Part shown: one piece after another, positions 38,201-49,984 of the stretch
Layout of the letters: each line of letters opens with the position of its first letter
Position numbering within the stretch: position 1 is the first letter of the stretch
From: Climacteris rufus
Taxonomy: Eukaryota; Chordata; Aves; Passeriformes; Climacteridae
DNA: 64,000 nt
Assembly: GCA_013398175.1 (NCBI GenBank)
Contig: VZRZ01001922.1
Span: forward strand, 811,242-875,241
Reading direction: 5' to 3'
The notes under the pieces: model-generated
What the model saw: only the letters and a program-made list of their open reading frames with translations
What the model was told of the DNA's origin: nothing
Databases searched by the model: none
Translations under genes and position numbers: made by a program

Positions 38201-39930
38201 ACCTGTGGTTGAGTTGGACCAGTCTGCAGGACCCTGTCCTGGTGGGTCCTCTGGGAGGGCTGGGAGCTGTTCACAGCCATCACATCCATGGTAGCACATC
38301 AGCCTCCAAGGCTGAAGGGAAGTGTCTTCCTCATCTCCTGCCCTCAGGAGGGCTCTCCTCTTTTGTACATTTTTTAGTATTTTTGTGGTAGCGTGTGCTA
38401 GGGTAGGGGGAGGTGCGGATTTGGGCAGGTTTCCCTGGGAGTCTAATCTGCAGCCAGAACTGGTTCACTGCCCTGGCAGTTTTTTTCCTGATGGTCTTCC
38501 TTACAGTTTTATCCAATTAGATCTGGTTAAAGCCTGCTAAATAACTCCTTGTTAACTCTAATGCTAACCACCCCTGAATATTTGTTGCAGATGTGCCTCC
38601 TTACTGTTGCTAACACTCTTGTACACCCTGAAGTCATCTGCTCAGCCAGGGGTTCCTCTCTTTGGACCACCCCTGCTTCTCCCAGCCCTAGCAGCCTCTG
38701 TTGCATGCCACCCTAGGGATTTTTCAGTTCCTTTTTGGGAATGCAAACCTGAGGCATGTGCCAGTCCAGCACAGAAATCCTACCGACCTTTCTCAAGGGT
38801 ATTTTTTCACTTTGGCAAGCCAAACTTGAGCTGGCATTCCCTGCAGTCACATGGCACTGCCAGCTGACATCTGACTCCTCGTACTTTCTTCTTTCCTGTT
38901 GGCACAGCTGCTTTCCGGACTGCTCTGCCTTCCAGCTGTGTTTTCAGCCTCTCGTTGCTCTAGGCCTTTGGTGTTTCAGTAGCACCAACCTGCCCACAGC
39001 CTTGGCCAGCCCGAGGTGGACCTGAGGACCAGGCTGGACACAAGAGAGTGGTGATTCCTGCAGCCACTGCATTTCCTCTTGCGCTACAGAGGTCATGTGT
39101 GTGCTTGTATGAGCAGTGCCGTTCATGCTTAAATTGTGGTGTGTCCTGGTGGAGCTTAGAGGGAATCCCAGAGCTTTCTCAGTAGGTCTTTGTCCCAGAC
39201 CTGATCCCATGTGCAGGATGTGCCAGCTGTTGTCTCACTGCTCACAGCTGTCCCCTGGTCCTGTGGTGCCTTGGTGGTGCTGGAGATGTGCAGACCGTGG
39301 TCAGCTCTCTGTTTGGCAGCCTCATCCTGGCTGAGGAGAGGCAAAGCATACCCACAGAAGGAGCAGGAGATGCTGGCATAACTTGGGAATGCACAGTAGG
39401 GTTTTGAAGGTCTCTCAAAGCTGAAGAGAAAAAATATTTTAAGGCAATATGCAGAAAAGATGGCTTGGGGAGACCCAAGAAAAATTGAGGATGTTGATGG
39501 AAGGTAAATGCCATGAAGAAGAGCACTGACCCTTCTATGTCCTTTGGTCAAGCAAATACTGAACTGTCATATCCCATTTATGCTGTTGTATGAGACTGAT
39601 GCACTGACTGTAAATGAACAGCACTTCTTGGATTTTCCATCTCTGGAGGTCATCAAGTAGTGATTTTTTGAAAGATACTATGCAGTCAGACACAAGTCGC
39701 TGGACTTAATGCATGGATAACTGAGAAATGCAGAAATAACTGAGTGAAATGCCAGAGGCTGTGTTGCCCAGAGGTCAGGTGGGGTGGTACACAGTCCTGT
39801 CTGGCAGTAAGCTCTGTGAATTTTCTGGCTTCCATACAAGTTGGGCTGTACATTGCTCTGTAGCTCTATGTTATACTGTGTTCAGGGTTCCTATTTTTAC
39901 AGTATTTTCATTTAAGTCTCCTAGATTAGT

Positions 39931-40140
39931 TATGGGGAAGAAATTCTTCACTGTGAGGGCAGTGAGGCACTGGCACAGCGCCCAGAGAAGGTGTGGATGC
40001 CACATCCCTGGAAGTGTTCAAGTGTTGGATGGGGTCCTGGTCTTGCGCAAGGTGTCCATGCCCGTGACAGTGGGGTTGGAATGAGATGATTGTTAAGGTT
40101 CCTTCCACACCAACCCATTCTATGTTGTTATGGTTCTATG
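39931..40140 (+). mobile_element. CR1 LINE 3'-end fragment, plus strand
   Basis: The segment reads through the standard CR1 3' landmarks in order: aaattcttcactgtgaggg, cagtgaggcactgg, cagagaaggtgtggatgcc, ccctggaagtgttcaag, ggatgggg, ggttggaatgagatgat, ccttccacaccaacccattctatg, and a trailing degenerate ATTCTATG-type repeat (ttatggttctatg). This is a 5'-truncated copy of about 210 bp carrying only the 3' tail. Its orientation matches the host gene. Confidence 0.9.
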
Positions 40141-42483
40141 AATTTTGCTTCAGCTCAGAGACAGAGTTTTGGCACCGTGGTTTTCACCATTGTGTATGCC
40201 ACCCTGAGAGGTGGTCCTGAGAGGTATGACCCAGGTGCCTGCATGTCCTGCCTTCCAGCCCTACAGGTGTGCAGAGCCTGGATATGTTTGCTACTGGCCA
40301 GGCCAGCTGGGGCTCTAATCTCATCCTTTCCACTGACAAAGATTTTCTTGCCTGTGGTAGGTGGTGGTTTCCTCACTCACTGGGGCAGTAATTTTCATTT
40401 TGCTCCAAGGGAGTGATTTTTCACACCTGGTTGGGTGTCAAGACTTGCTTCAGTTTTTTTTTTTTTTTGGGTCCTGGAGGAAGGAATTGGTCAAGGATGC
40501 TTGGCCACAGTAGTTGGGTGAAGCATCTCATACCAGACAGGGCTGGGCTGGTTCTCATGATAAGAAAGAAAAATTAGTTAAAGAAAGCTCTCCTTGTGTT
40601 TCTTTCCTGAACTGCCATCTGTATCCAGAAGTGGGTTGGCTCTGGTACCTTTAGTAAGTTATAGACATGTTTTCAGCATCTCTGGTCTTTCTCCTGCACT
40701 TTGCCTGTGGCTTTGTCTCTCTGTCTGGGTGTGGGGTGACACTGAGGTCCTAGTCCTTAACTGTCTGGTGTGTAGCCTGAGCAAAGCTGTAGAGGCTTCT
40801 CCCAGGCAGGGATGACTTGGTCCAGCCCAAGGCCAGGCTGGAGCAGGTGCTTGCTCCAGTCCTGACTGGCTGACTCCCTTCAGAGGTGTGCATCAGTCTG
40901 GCAAGATCTCTCCTTCCAGCATGGGTGTGAGCAGAGAGCTTTGGCATTAGTAGTAACTCTGTGATTTGTGTATTTTAGTTCGTTCCTTCTGTGAGCTGAA
41001 AGGACTTTTCTGTGCTTTTCCCCTTTCTCCACCAAGTTCTTCCCTGCTTCTGCTGGGGTGTCCAAGTCTCCAACATGCAGCTCACAGTTGCTGCACTGCT
41101 GTGACATGAGTGGAGACCTGTGCAGGAGTCAAGAGAGCCATCCAGTCTGGAGAGCTTGTTAGACTTGGGGAATGTCATCTGAAACCAGAGTGGTTTGTCC
41201 ACCAGGGTGGTGTGAATCCATCCTATTTGTGATGACAGGCTGCTTGAAATGAATATGCAGAGAGTGCTTTGGGAGTGGTGAGCTGTGTTGAGGGAGAGTT
41301 TTGACTTCATGGAAAATGTTAAAAATTCAAAGCAGAGTTGTTGGCAAGTGATGGCCACTGAAGTAGAACAGAGGAATGAGCAGAAGCTTTGCCAGGAGAA
41401 TCTAGGGGAGTGAGGATGAGGATAATCTTTTCTTGAAGGAAGTTAACAAGGGCAGGAGAAGATGAATGTAAGAGGTGGGTTTTGAGAGACACGGCACAGC
41501 TCCGTGTGCATGTGATGTCAGATGTCAAGGAGAAAACACACCCTGGATGAGCCTAGAGGACCAGGAGGGGTTGTGGAACAGGGTTCATTTCTGTTCAGAC
41601 TGTGAGTCTTTACCCTTGTGCTGTGCAGCTGTGTTGACAGGGTGGGCTTTGGTTTGGTGAGGTGCTTAACTATGAGTTAAGTTTGCCAGTTTAAATGTAA
41701 AATGGGTTCAGGTTCCCTGGGCATGGGCATGTGTTGCCCTGTCAGGAGGATCTCTAAGGATGCAGGGGCAGAGGTGTGCAGAGGCCACCAGTGTGTGATA
41801 CCACACTGTTCACCAGGAGCACAAGGGTTAAAAGAACTCAAGAAAAAATCTTGAGTAAGGGACTTGGGAGGCCTGTGAGGAATGCTGGAGTGTCCGAAGT
41901 TTGGGACTTTGTGGGAGGGCTTTGCGATTCCTGTAGCAAGTGCAGGGCTCTGGCTGTCTGCTCCCTGTCCCCACAAACAGGCGCCCCATGATTTATTGCT
42001 GAGCTGTTAATGGCATACTGGGAACATGGAGATGAGATGTGCTGCTCTGTCCACCCTGAAGGAAGTATGACAGGCAACTAGTCCAGGCTGGGATTTTGCA
42101 AGAGTGATTCCTGAAATGTTGCAGTCAGAATATCCCTTTCATAACTTTCTGATCCTGAAATAGTTTCAATTTTGAGTGGGAAAAAAACCTTTAAAAAGTG
42201 GCTCTTCCCATCAAATGAAGTTTGACTTGCATGAGCAGATGAGAATTGTTCTCCATCTGGATGCCCCCTCTGGGGTTTTTAGGGCAGACCAGCCTGGCTT
42301 CTGTCTTCTTTTGGCCCCCCAGATGCTGGGAGGCTGCAGAGCATCGTGTCAGCATTCCTGCTGACACTTGCTGTGCTGTGATTGCTCCCCCATCCTGCTG
42401 CAAGATTTCAAAGCATCAAACTTTAAATGGCTTTAGCCAGTGAGTTTCAACACACTGCAAATACAGGCAGTGCAGTTATTGCT

Positions 42484-42541
42484 CTTTTTTTTTAACTTCC
42501 TTTTTTTTTTACTTTTTTTTGGAACAATTTAAAAAAAAAAA
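42484..42541. repeat. T-rich then A-rich low-complexity tract
   Basis: Three poly-T runs interrupted by aactt/ac words are followed within 10 bases by an 11-base poly-A run. The opposed T and A runs could pair as a hairpin. It may be an old retroposon tail or plain low complexity. Confidence 0.6.
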
Positions 42542-45325
42542 CCTCAAACTTTCATTGGTTTCCTGAAAATGTTCTGGGTGTTGGTTTTGGGTTTGGTTTC
42601 ATTTTTTTTGTTGGCAATTGGGTGACCTATGAAATACCATCAGCAGCACAAAATGTTTATCCAGTGGCAGCCTGAGGTAGCATAGGCAGCTCTTAGCGGG
42701 TTTATTTTCATTATTACAGCAATTTTAGGGCTGCATGCTGCAATTTTCACTTGCAGTGAGGTATTAAATTGAAATTACCCCAGATGTAATTGTCACACAA
42801 AATAATTCTGGACATGCTGGATTTAATGCTTTTCCAAGCTGTGGTTTTTATTATCCAAGTAAGTGCCAAAAAAGACACTTGTAGTCAACAACTTAAACTG
42901 AAATCTGCCTTCTGGGGAGCCAGGATGTTTAGCTGCAGTTGCACTGGGGGAGGAAGGAAAAAAAAAAAAGAGACCAACTGGAGGAAACTTCGGGAGCGCT
43001 CCTAAAAGAAGAGCCCAGGGGTAAAATCCCAGGAAAGGGCAATATAAGGGCCACAAGGGATCTAGGAGAAGGAGCCCTGGTAGATGCAGCAGCTCAGCCT
43101 AAGCTGTTTCAGGCTGTTTTGGAGAGGCAGGTCCCAGCTGTGGCGTATCCCAGCTGCTGGTCACAGAGGCGAAAGGTGGCTGGGAGTGCACAGCAGCATC
43201 ATTCCCGTCCTTGGGAAGTGATGAGCCTCACTAGACACAGGCCAGGCAGGGGTGAGCTGCAGCTCTGGAGGTGCCCGTGTAAGACATCCAGCATTTCCCA
43301 CATGCACATTGCCTGTCTGGGCCAATGTGGTGCGTCGACATCTGGAGTGTTAAAAGCAAGTTGTTGCACACCAGGAGCCTCAGCCAGCCTGCAGCATCCA
43401 TCCCCAGCACGCCCACCCGTGGGAGGCACAGACACACCCGCCGCTGCTTTATTTACCAGCTCCTTGGCTGTTGTAATAGCATAAGTAAAGTATTGATGAC
43501 TTCGTATTTTCCACTCTCTCTCACTCCTTTCCAGAAATAGCTTCCCTTGTTTGCTCCACAGAACCCTGCTGGAAGTGGGTGGAAGGACACACATCTGGGA
43601 GCCGTGTATAAATAGCTCAGGGAAAGCAGTTGCCACAGTCTGTCCCTGCAGCTCTGCAGAGCAAACGGGAGCTGAGCCTGAGGCAGGCACTGAGCAGCTT
43701 CTTCCTCATCCTATCAGTTTGGGAAAGCTTGGCTGAAGCTGGATATGGATGATGCAAGGGGCTGCAGTGACCCAGACAAGCAGCTCAGGGCATGGCCCAG
43801 TGCTGTGTCATAATTCAGAAACCCTCTGTTTTCAGCATCCCCAGGATGCAATTTTGATGGATGAGGGTGTTGTCGCACAGGGCAGTGTTCCTGAACTTTG
43901 TCCTGCATATGGAATAGCTGTGCAACTTCGGCATCCTTTGGGGATGGACCTAGAATTAGAATTGGCTCAAAGGTGAATTTCTGGTGTGGATGACTATGCT
44001 GAAAGAACAGGGGAGTAAGGAGAAAGCTGCTTTTGGTTAATTTGAAGCAGAATTTGGAAAGGGTTTTGGGTGGAACAATGAGAGAAAGCAACTGATTCAG
44101 CGTGAGCTTGCAAATATTTTGTCCTGCCCAAGATACCATTTTTTTCAAAACTTCTGAATTGTTTCTCTTTTTGTGCACTTTTTCCTTTAATTTAGTTCTC
44201 TTTGTAAATAATCAGAAATGCAATTTCAAAATGAAAATATGGAAAACTTCGTTAAAAATATCTCAAGCATTTTGGCATTTCAGAGATGCAACATACTGTT
44301 CTTAATAGCATAAACCAGCAATATCTGGCTACTCTAACATGCTTTCTCCTCTCCATCCCTGGCTTAATTTTTCCATCTGTTTTTACTTCACCTTGCAGAT
44401 ATTGTGGTCCAGAACTTTGGGGGAGCAAACTGATGGTTTGCTGGAAGAGTGGTTGCTCAGTCCTGTTTCCTGCTCCATTTGAGGATGGTAGTGGTAGCTC
44501 CTGGGCAGTGACACAGCAGTCAAGTGACATGTGGATGGGAAGGGACATGATGGCTGTGATGGAGAGCTACTGTTGTGTCATGTTAAGGGACTGACAGGGA
44601 CCTGGGAAGGCCAGCAGAGATGTAAGAGGTATCTGGATTTTCTGAGCTGGGAATGTATTGGTGTTGGTCTATGGAAGCCATAAATTTAATCAGCTAAAGG
44701 TCAAAGTAGTTACAGAGTCTGTGACATTTCCTCCTTGGAAGGAGGCAGCAGGGGCTGTGGTTGCAGCTGTGGGTTTTTGCCTTCTGCGGGCTGGCTTGGA
44801 ACATTTTAGATCCCAATCTTCCGTGTAGTCCAGTTATTCCATTGAGGCAGAATTAATAAGGAAACAATTAATTTAGAAGCAGGGCTTGGCTTACCTTGCA
44901 ACCGGCTGGTGGGAATTGCTGCCTCAGGAAGTTGGAAGTGAGGCAGCTTGGATCTGGAATTGCAAGGATGCTCTTCTCTCTGCTGGTGCCGTGAGCCAGG
45001 GGGAGGAGAGAAGCACTGGTGGGTAGCTGGGAAGCACTGGTTAGAGGAAAGGGTTGCCAGCTGGGTGCCTTCCTTCTCATCCCTTCCTATTAATGACAAT
45101 TAAGTTCTTTGCTGCTTTAATCCTTGGTGACTTCCTTGGCAGTTTCTGGATTCCTTCAGAAATGATTCACACAGAAAAGGTCTTATTTATTTATTTGTAG
45201 CAGGAGAACCATTTATTTGGCTGGAGGACCATTTCCTGATGGACTCTGCTGTCTGTGTTAATGAAGTGAGCTTCCACTTTGAATTCCAGCACCTTAGTAG
45301 CCTTCTCTTCTTTCTCCCCCCACAG

Positions 45326-45424
45326 GTGCACGACTTTGCACTACAGCCAGGACCTCCCACCCACCAGCGTGGTCATCACCTTCCACAACGAGGCCAGGAG
45401 CACCCTGCTAAGGACAATTCGGAG
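45326..45424 (+). CDS. GALNT14: GALNT14 exon 3 (nucleotide-sugar binding start of GT-A fold)
   Basis: The acceptor ccccccacag and donor AG|gtaaga bound a 99-bp exon. The first G completes an Arg codon (AG+G). The next 32 codons read CTTLHYSQDL, PPTSVVITFH, NEARSTLLRT, IR, and the last AG begins the Ser codon finished by the next exon. ITFHNEARSTLLRT is a family hallmark at the first beta strand and helix of the GalNAc-transferase catalytic domain, which contributes to UDP-GalNAc binding. Human GALNT14, as I recall it, has a Cys where this protein has Ser (HYS), matching GALNT16 there. The exon is phase 2 at both ends and divisible by three, so skipping would keep frame but delete an essential block. 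Confidence 0.93.
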
Positions 45425-46924
45425 GTAAGAGCTCCTGGAGATCTCTTAGAAAAGGGTGAGTGGGTGACAAGTTACCATGAATAAAGGCAAAATCTGTTTG
45501 CACTCACCACAGCAACAGGACCAGACCTGCCAGCTACGGTCTCAAATGATAAGTGGGAGAAATTAGCCTGAAAGTTGGTCTCTGAGAAGTAGGTTTAACT
45601 GTGGGATGCTTGGGAAAGTGAGGAACTGTGCTCCCTTTGCAGGGTCTAGCATAGGAAACTCTTGAGGGAGCATCAGCAGATTAGACAGAGTCTGGGCTAA
45701 GAGCTTTTGTATCCAGCTGGGTATGAGTGCTCAGCTGTATTTTATCCCAGTCCTCTAGGGACAGCTATCGTGCTACAGATATCTGCTCCAGTGCTGCTGT
45801 TTGAGCTTCTCCAGTGCCCCATCGAGTGCCAGAAAGGCTTGCTAATTGAGAAGCCCTAATGACACACATGCAGACCAGATTTTCAAGGATGGTTTCTGTA
45901 CTCCTGTGGGGACACGGCGGAGCACTCTGGGCATGTGGCCATTCCTTCATTTGTTGGTTTGTTCTTGGCTATGTTTTGCTGTCGTGGCTAGACTGAAGGC
46001 TTCATTTTCACTGCAGGTTTTTGAAATCAGTGTTTAGTCCTAATGTGTGCAGGTTCTCTTGTAGGAAGATCTGATGAGGTGTGTCCAGGTCTCGGCTGGT
46101 GGGTTCCTGTGTAGCAAGCTTGGGTGTGCTCTGATCTGTGCCAGTAGTATTTTGCAGCTGCAGCTCATGCCCACATAGTGAAGGTCTGTGCCCTGCTGCA
46201 AGTCTTGTCTTTTAAACCCTGGCATCCCCAGTGACCCCTTGCCATCGCTGGTACTGGTCAGACTGGAGTTGCTGGTTAGGGGGAGGCTTCAGTTGTGCCC
46301 TGTTCTTTGTCATGTCCTTGCTGAGCTTCATCCTTCCTCAGGTGAGCGTATCCAGGGCCACAAGTGAGTTTGACAGTCCTGAAATTGAATTCCTGCTTTG
46401 CTTTATGGTTTCATGCCCAATCCTGTCTGCTGCCTTCTCAGTAATCTGTCACTGCTTTCTCTCTCTGGAGTGTGTGGATTTTGGGTGATGCTGCTGCTTG
46501 GTACTGTGTACCACCTCCTTAATCCTGGACCTTCTCTTTTGTTTTTACAGTGCCTTGCATAAGTTTACCATTCTCCAGAACCAGAGATGGCAAGTGCAGC
46601 CCTCTAGCCCCTAAGATATAGGGGGCTCTTAACATGTGGAGTACAGGGATGGATTTTAATCTGCTTTCTCCCTGTAACTCAGCACTTGACTGTCCTGCCA
46701 GGTGTGATCATGAGTGGTGTTGTCACATGAGAAATGTCAGACCCGTGGTAAAGCTCTTATGCCTGGGTCCCCCATATCTGACTTCATTAGAGAACTGTTC
46801 ATTGCAGTGATGGCAAGGTTAGAAATACAGGTACATTGAATTTTTTATTCTTCCCCTAGATGGTTGTCCTTTGAAGTTTCTGATTTCCAGCATAAAAAGA
46901 CTTTTCCTGTTCTTTTTTTTTTTT

Positions 46925-46951
46925 NNNNNNNNNNNNNNNNNNNNNNNNNNN
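46925..46951. other. Assembly gap (27 N) within poly-T run
   Basis: Twenty-seven undetermined bases are preceded by a T run at 46913-46924 and followed by tttt. The gap sits in a homopolymer deep in intron 3, so it does not affect the coding prediction. Its true length is unknown. Confidence 0.98.
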
Positions 46952-48786
46952 TTTTGCTTGACTTGATTAATTGGCTTTACTGCCTTCCTTAGCTGGTTAT
47001 GTGTGATTTCAGCCAGAGCTTTGCCCCTGTGCACTGCTCCTCCTTGGTTATGTGCCCTGGCAATTCCAATGCTCATGCTTTGTCTGTGGGAGGTTTTCCC
47101 CAGCTCTGGGGACCCTCCTGAGCCCTGTGTCTTTAGGTTGATGCTTTCCACAGAGCATCCCACTGAGCTGCACCACAGAGGCAAATGCAGGCAGTGATGA
47201 ACTGAGGTGACAACCTTGGGTCCCCACCTCCTCTTCCTCTCCCTGGGCTGAGATCCTGAGCTATCCTGAGCTGACCCTCCTTTTTCTGGTCCCCATGGCA
47301 TGGAGGTGGCCTCTTGGCACCAGAGTTCACTGTTTTCTTCCTGGATGGAGGACATAGGGATAGTAGCCCTTGGTGGCAAGCTGGTGACATGGCTCCTGCT
47401 CTGTTCCTCTCCAGATGTCATTGTGCACATATTGCCACCTCCCTGCCTCTTTTTGGACCCACATGAGAGCCTGTCTGCCTCTTTAGCCTCTGTAAGTTAA
47501 TTTGCTGTGCCTTCTGACTGCTTGGGCTTTTTTCCTCTCTTACTCACCAAATACTCAGTTTAATTAGATCTTCCAGAGGAGTCCATCCCACAGTGGCTGT
47601 AACAACATGGATCATTTTCCTTGGCCATTCAAAACAAACTCTGTCCTCCTGACGGTGCTTTGTGCCTTTTGGGGCAGTCTGTGGCCAAATGCTTTGAGCA
47701 TTATGGTGAGTAAATTGGGCACCTCTACTACTCTAGAACACCTCTACTACCCTATTCTCCCCAGTACATCTGCACAGTGCACTCCTGGTATAACCCAGGT
47801 GACAGATGGACAGATGTACATGTCTGTACCTGGTGGAAAATACTGAATTGCAAACCTGGTTTCCTGAGTTCAAGTACGTTCGATTTTCCAGCCTTGTTGC
47901 AGAATCAATGTTCTTATTTAATTGCCATGGCAGGAGCAAGAAACAGGATAAAGGGACATTGTTTGGTTTGTCCAAAGCCATGGGTGATGGGGCACTGTCC
48001 CTGCAAAGGGGGTACGTCCTACAGGCCCCCATGTAAACACGGAGGAGTGGCAGAGGGAAGTGCTGGTGAGAGCAGCAGGGGAACAAATCGCCTCTTGTGG
48101 AAGGGACCACGTACCTGATGAGCAGGTGGGATTTTGCTATCCCTGCAGTTTTCCTGGCTGCTTGAGAGTTTCAGTGCTGCCCAAGTGCTGAGTCTGAGCT
48201 GTGTTGCAGGCTCAGTGTGTTTCAGGGTCTTGGTAGGGAAGCACCAACACGTGGCCTCCGCAGCACCCCTTGCACAGGTCACGTTGTGAGCACTTGGGGC
48301 AGCTCGTTTATGAACATTTTGCGTTGTCAGAGTTACTGAGAAAAGCAGGTGGACTGTGTTGAATATTGAATTCATTTAAAAGTTTCATGATCTTTTCTCT
48401 GACCATTTGCCAACTGGAAAAAAAAAAAAAGGTGAATTAATCGAATGCCCAAATCTCTGCAAATGGTGTCGTCAGCATCAAAAAGGGGAAAAGAGGCCAG
48501 AAAGGAGAAGATGGTGAATATTAAAGTAGGTCTTGAGATTTTTTCTTTCTTTTTTTTTTTTTTTACTGTGCAGACAGTGAAGAAAGTACCATTGGGTTGT
48601 TTCAACCACTCACTTCTCTACAAATTCCTTATCCCTCTGTGTTCAGTTTCACATATTTCAAGCTCTTGGGCTCAGTGCCTTAAAAATGGGGTGAGTCTCC
48701 AATAGTATGTGAGATGGGACCATGTGAGTAAACCCAAGGTGGGAAGGTGGGAGCAAGGGAAAAAATAAGCAGTACAGAGGCATTTA

Positions 48787-48810
48787 AAATAAAAAAAATA
48801 AAAATAAAAA
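48787..48810. repeat. A-rich (AAAAT)n stretch
   Basis: The run is A-rich and interrupted by single T bases at roughly five-base spacing (aaaaataaaaataaaaa type). It may be a microsatellite or an old poly-A tail. Confidence 0.65.
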
Positions 48811-49921
48811 CCAAGCAACGATTTCTTCTTTCTTGTCTTTCCATCTTGTACTAGCCTGGATTAGGCAAGGGAATCCTAATCCTGTCATGTGGGTGACCTG
48901 CCAGGCAGAGGGTGAGACAGTCCCATTTACTTTGCTGAGTGGTTTTTATTTATTTATTCTTCAAACTTGCAGCTGGGGAGCTCAGAGCAGGAATAAAAAA
49001 ACTTTAATTATTTACCTCTTGCTGACAAACCAAAACATATCCTTTGGCAGCAGTCTTGATGCGAGTGCTGTGAATACCACATCAAATATTTAGATCATTA
49101 ATTATCAGAGTGAATATCATGCCTTTCGTTTTCCAGTGCTCCTAGGTGAGAGAAGTGATGTCCTGGACAGCCAGCACCTTGCACCTTCCTGTCATGCCAC
49201 TGCCTTGTCTGCATCCAGACACATCTGAGACAGGGAGGTGACAAAGCCTCCTTGCTTAGGCAGCAGTGGCACCATATAGAGTCTGTGCCATAACTGAAAT
49301 GAGCTTGATTAAAGAAGCAAAAACAAGCCAGGTGTTGCACAGAAACTGTATAATTAGCACTTTGTGCTGACTATTTCTTTTTTTTTTTTTTTCTGCTTTT
49401 TGCTTAAACCCTGGACTTTTTTTTTTTCTTAATTTGCTAATCATCTCTCGTGGTGCCTAAGTACACAGCCCTCCATGCGCTTTTACCTTTTGATGTTAAC
49501 ATAAGAGAACTCTTGAATTTCAAAGAGCTTGGTGGGTATTTGAAAGAATAAAATGCGAAAGCCGCAGTGTAATCAAAGCTCATTATGGTTATTCTTGGTG
49601 TGATGTCTTTCTTCCTACATAATTAGCCATTTGGGGTTGTTGAAGCAGTTCATTTTGGTGGGTATTTTCTTTCCACACTCCCGGGCTGATTTCAGTAATT
49701 GCGACCCCTGGCCCTTTTCCTATTTTATTATATTCCCAAAGGTGTTTTTTTTCCCCCCCAACAAATCCCAATATGTTGCCATGGAGAGAATTAACAGGTT
49801 CATGGGTTCCCAAGGATGGGTGTCCACAGTCACCTCTCTAAAGTAAATGGTATTATGACCGAAAACACACTGACTTTAGGTCAGAAGGTCTAAACTCTTC
49901 CCCACAAACATTTTCTGTGTG

Positions 49922-49984
49922 TTATGTGTCAGGGTGACTTTTGCACTGGTATTTATTTGGAGATTCAATTTCTGGATCCAGTGC
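49922..49984 (+). repeat. 63-bp dispersed repeat, copy A
   Basis: The copy starts ttatgtgtcagggtgac and ends ctggatccagtgc. It aligns without gaps to 53159-53221, 57 of 63 bases by eye. GCACTGG near its middle and CCAGTGC at its end are reverse complements, so it could form a hairpin. Flanks outside the 63 bp do not match between copies. Confidence 0.75.

Larger units (their letters stand above)
24555..45325 (+). other. GALNT14: GALNT14 intron 2 (20.8 kb)
   Basis: The intron begins gttctg and ends ttctttctccccccacag, a strong polypyrimidine acceptor. No second gene, RNA gene or pseudogene was recognised. Contents that can be named are two CR1 fragments (near 32.1 and 39.9 kb), a CpG cluster near 28 kb, a microsatellite at 28573-28608, a (TTTA)-like stretch at 25738-25752, a 15-T run at 40454-40468 and the T/A tract at 42484-42541. 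Stretches near 25.8-26.2, 35.7-35.8, 36.9-37.1 and 42.7-42.8 kb look non-random and are discussed as possible conserved noncoding elements. The rest is unremarkable intronic sequence. Confidence 0.8.

Noticed and set aside
38190..38290. Possible additional CR1-like text (ttggaccagtctgcagg)
   Set aside because: Only a few words resemble a CR1 or other repeat and the order of landmarks is missing, so it cannot be told from unique sequence.
46819..47430. 203-codon open frame on the minus strand
   Set aside because: It runs through the 27 N bases and a poly-A-derived lysine run, so the open length is partly an artefact of undetermined bases. No known motif is visible.
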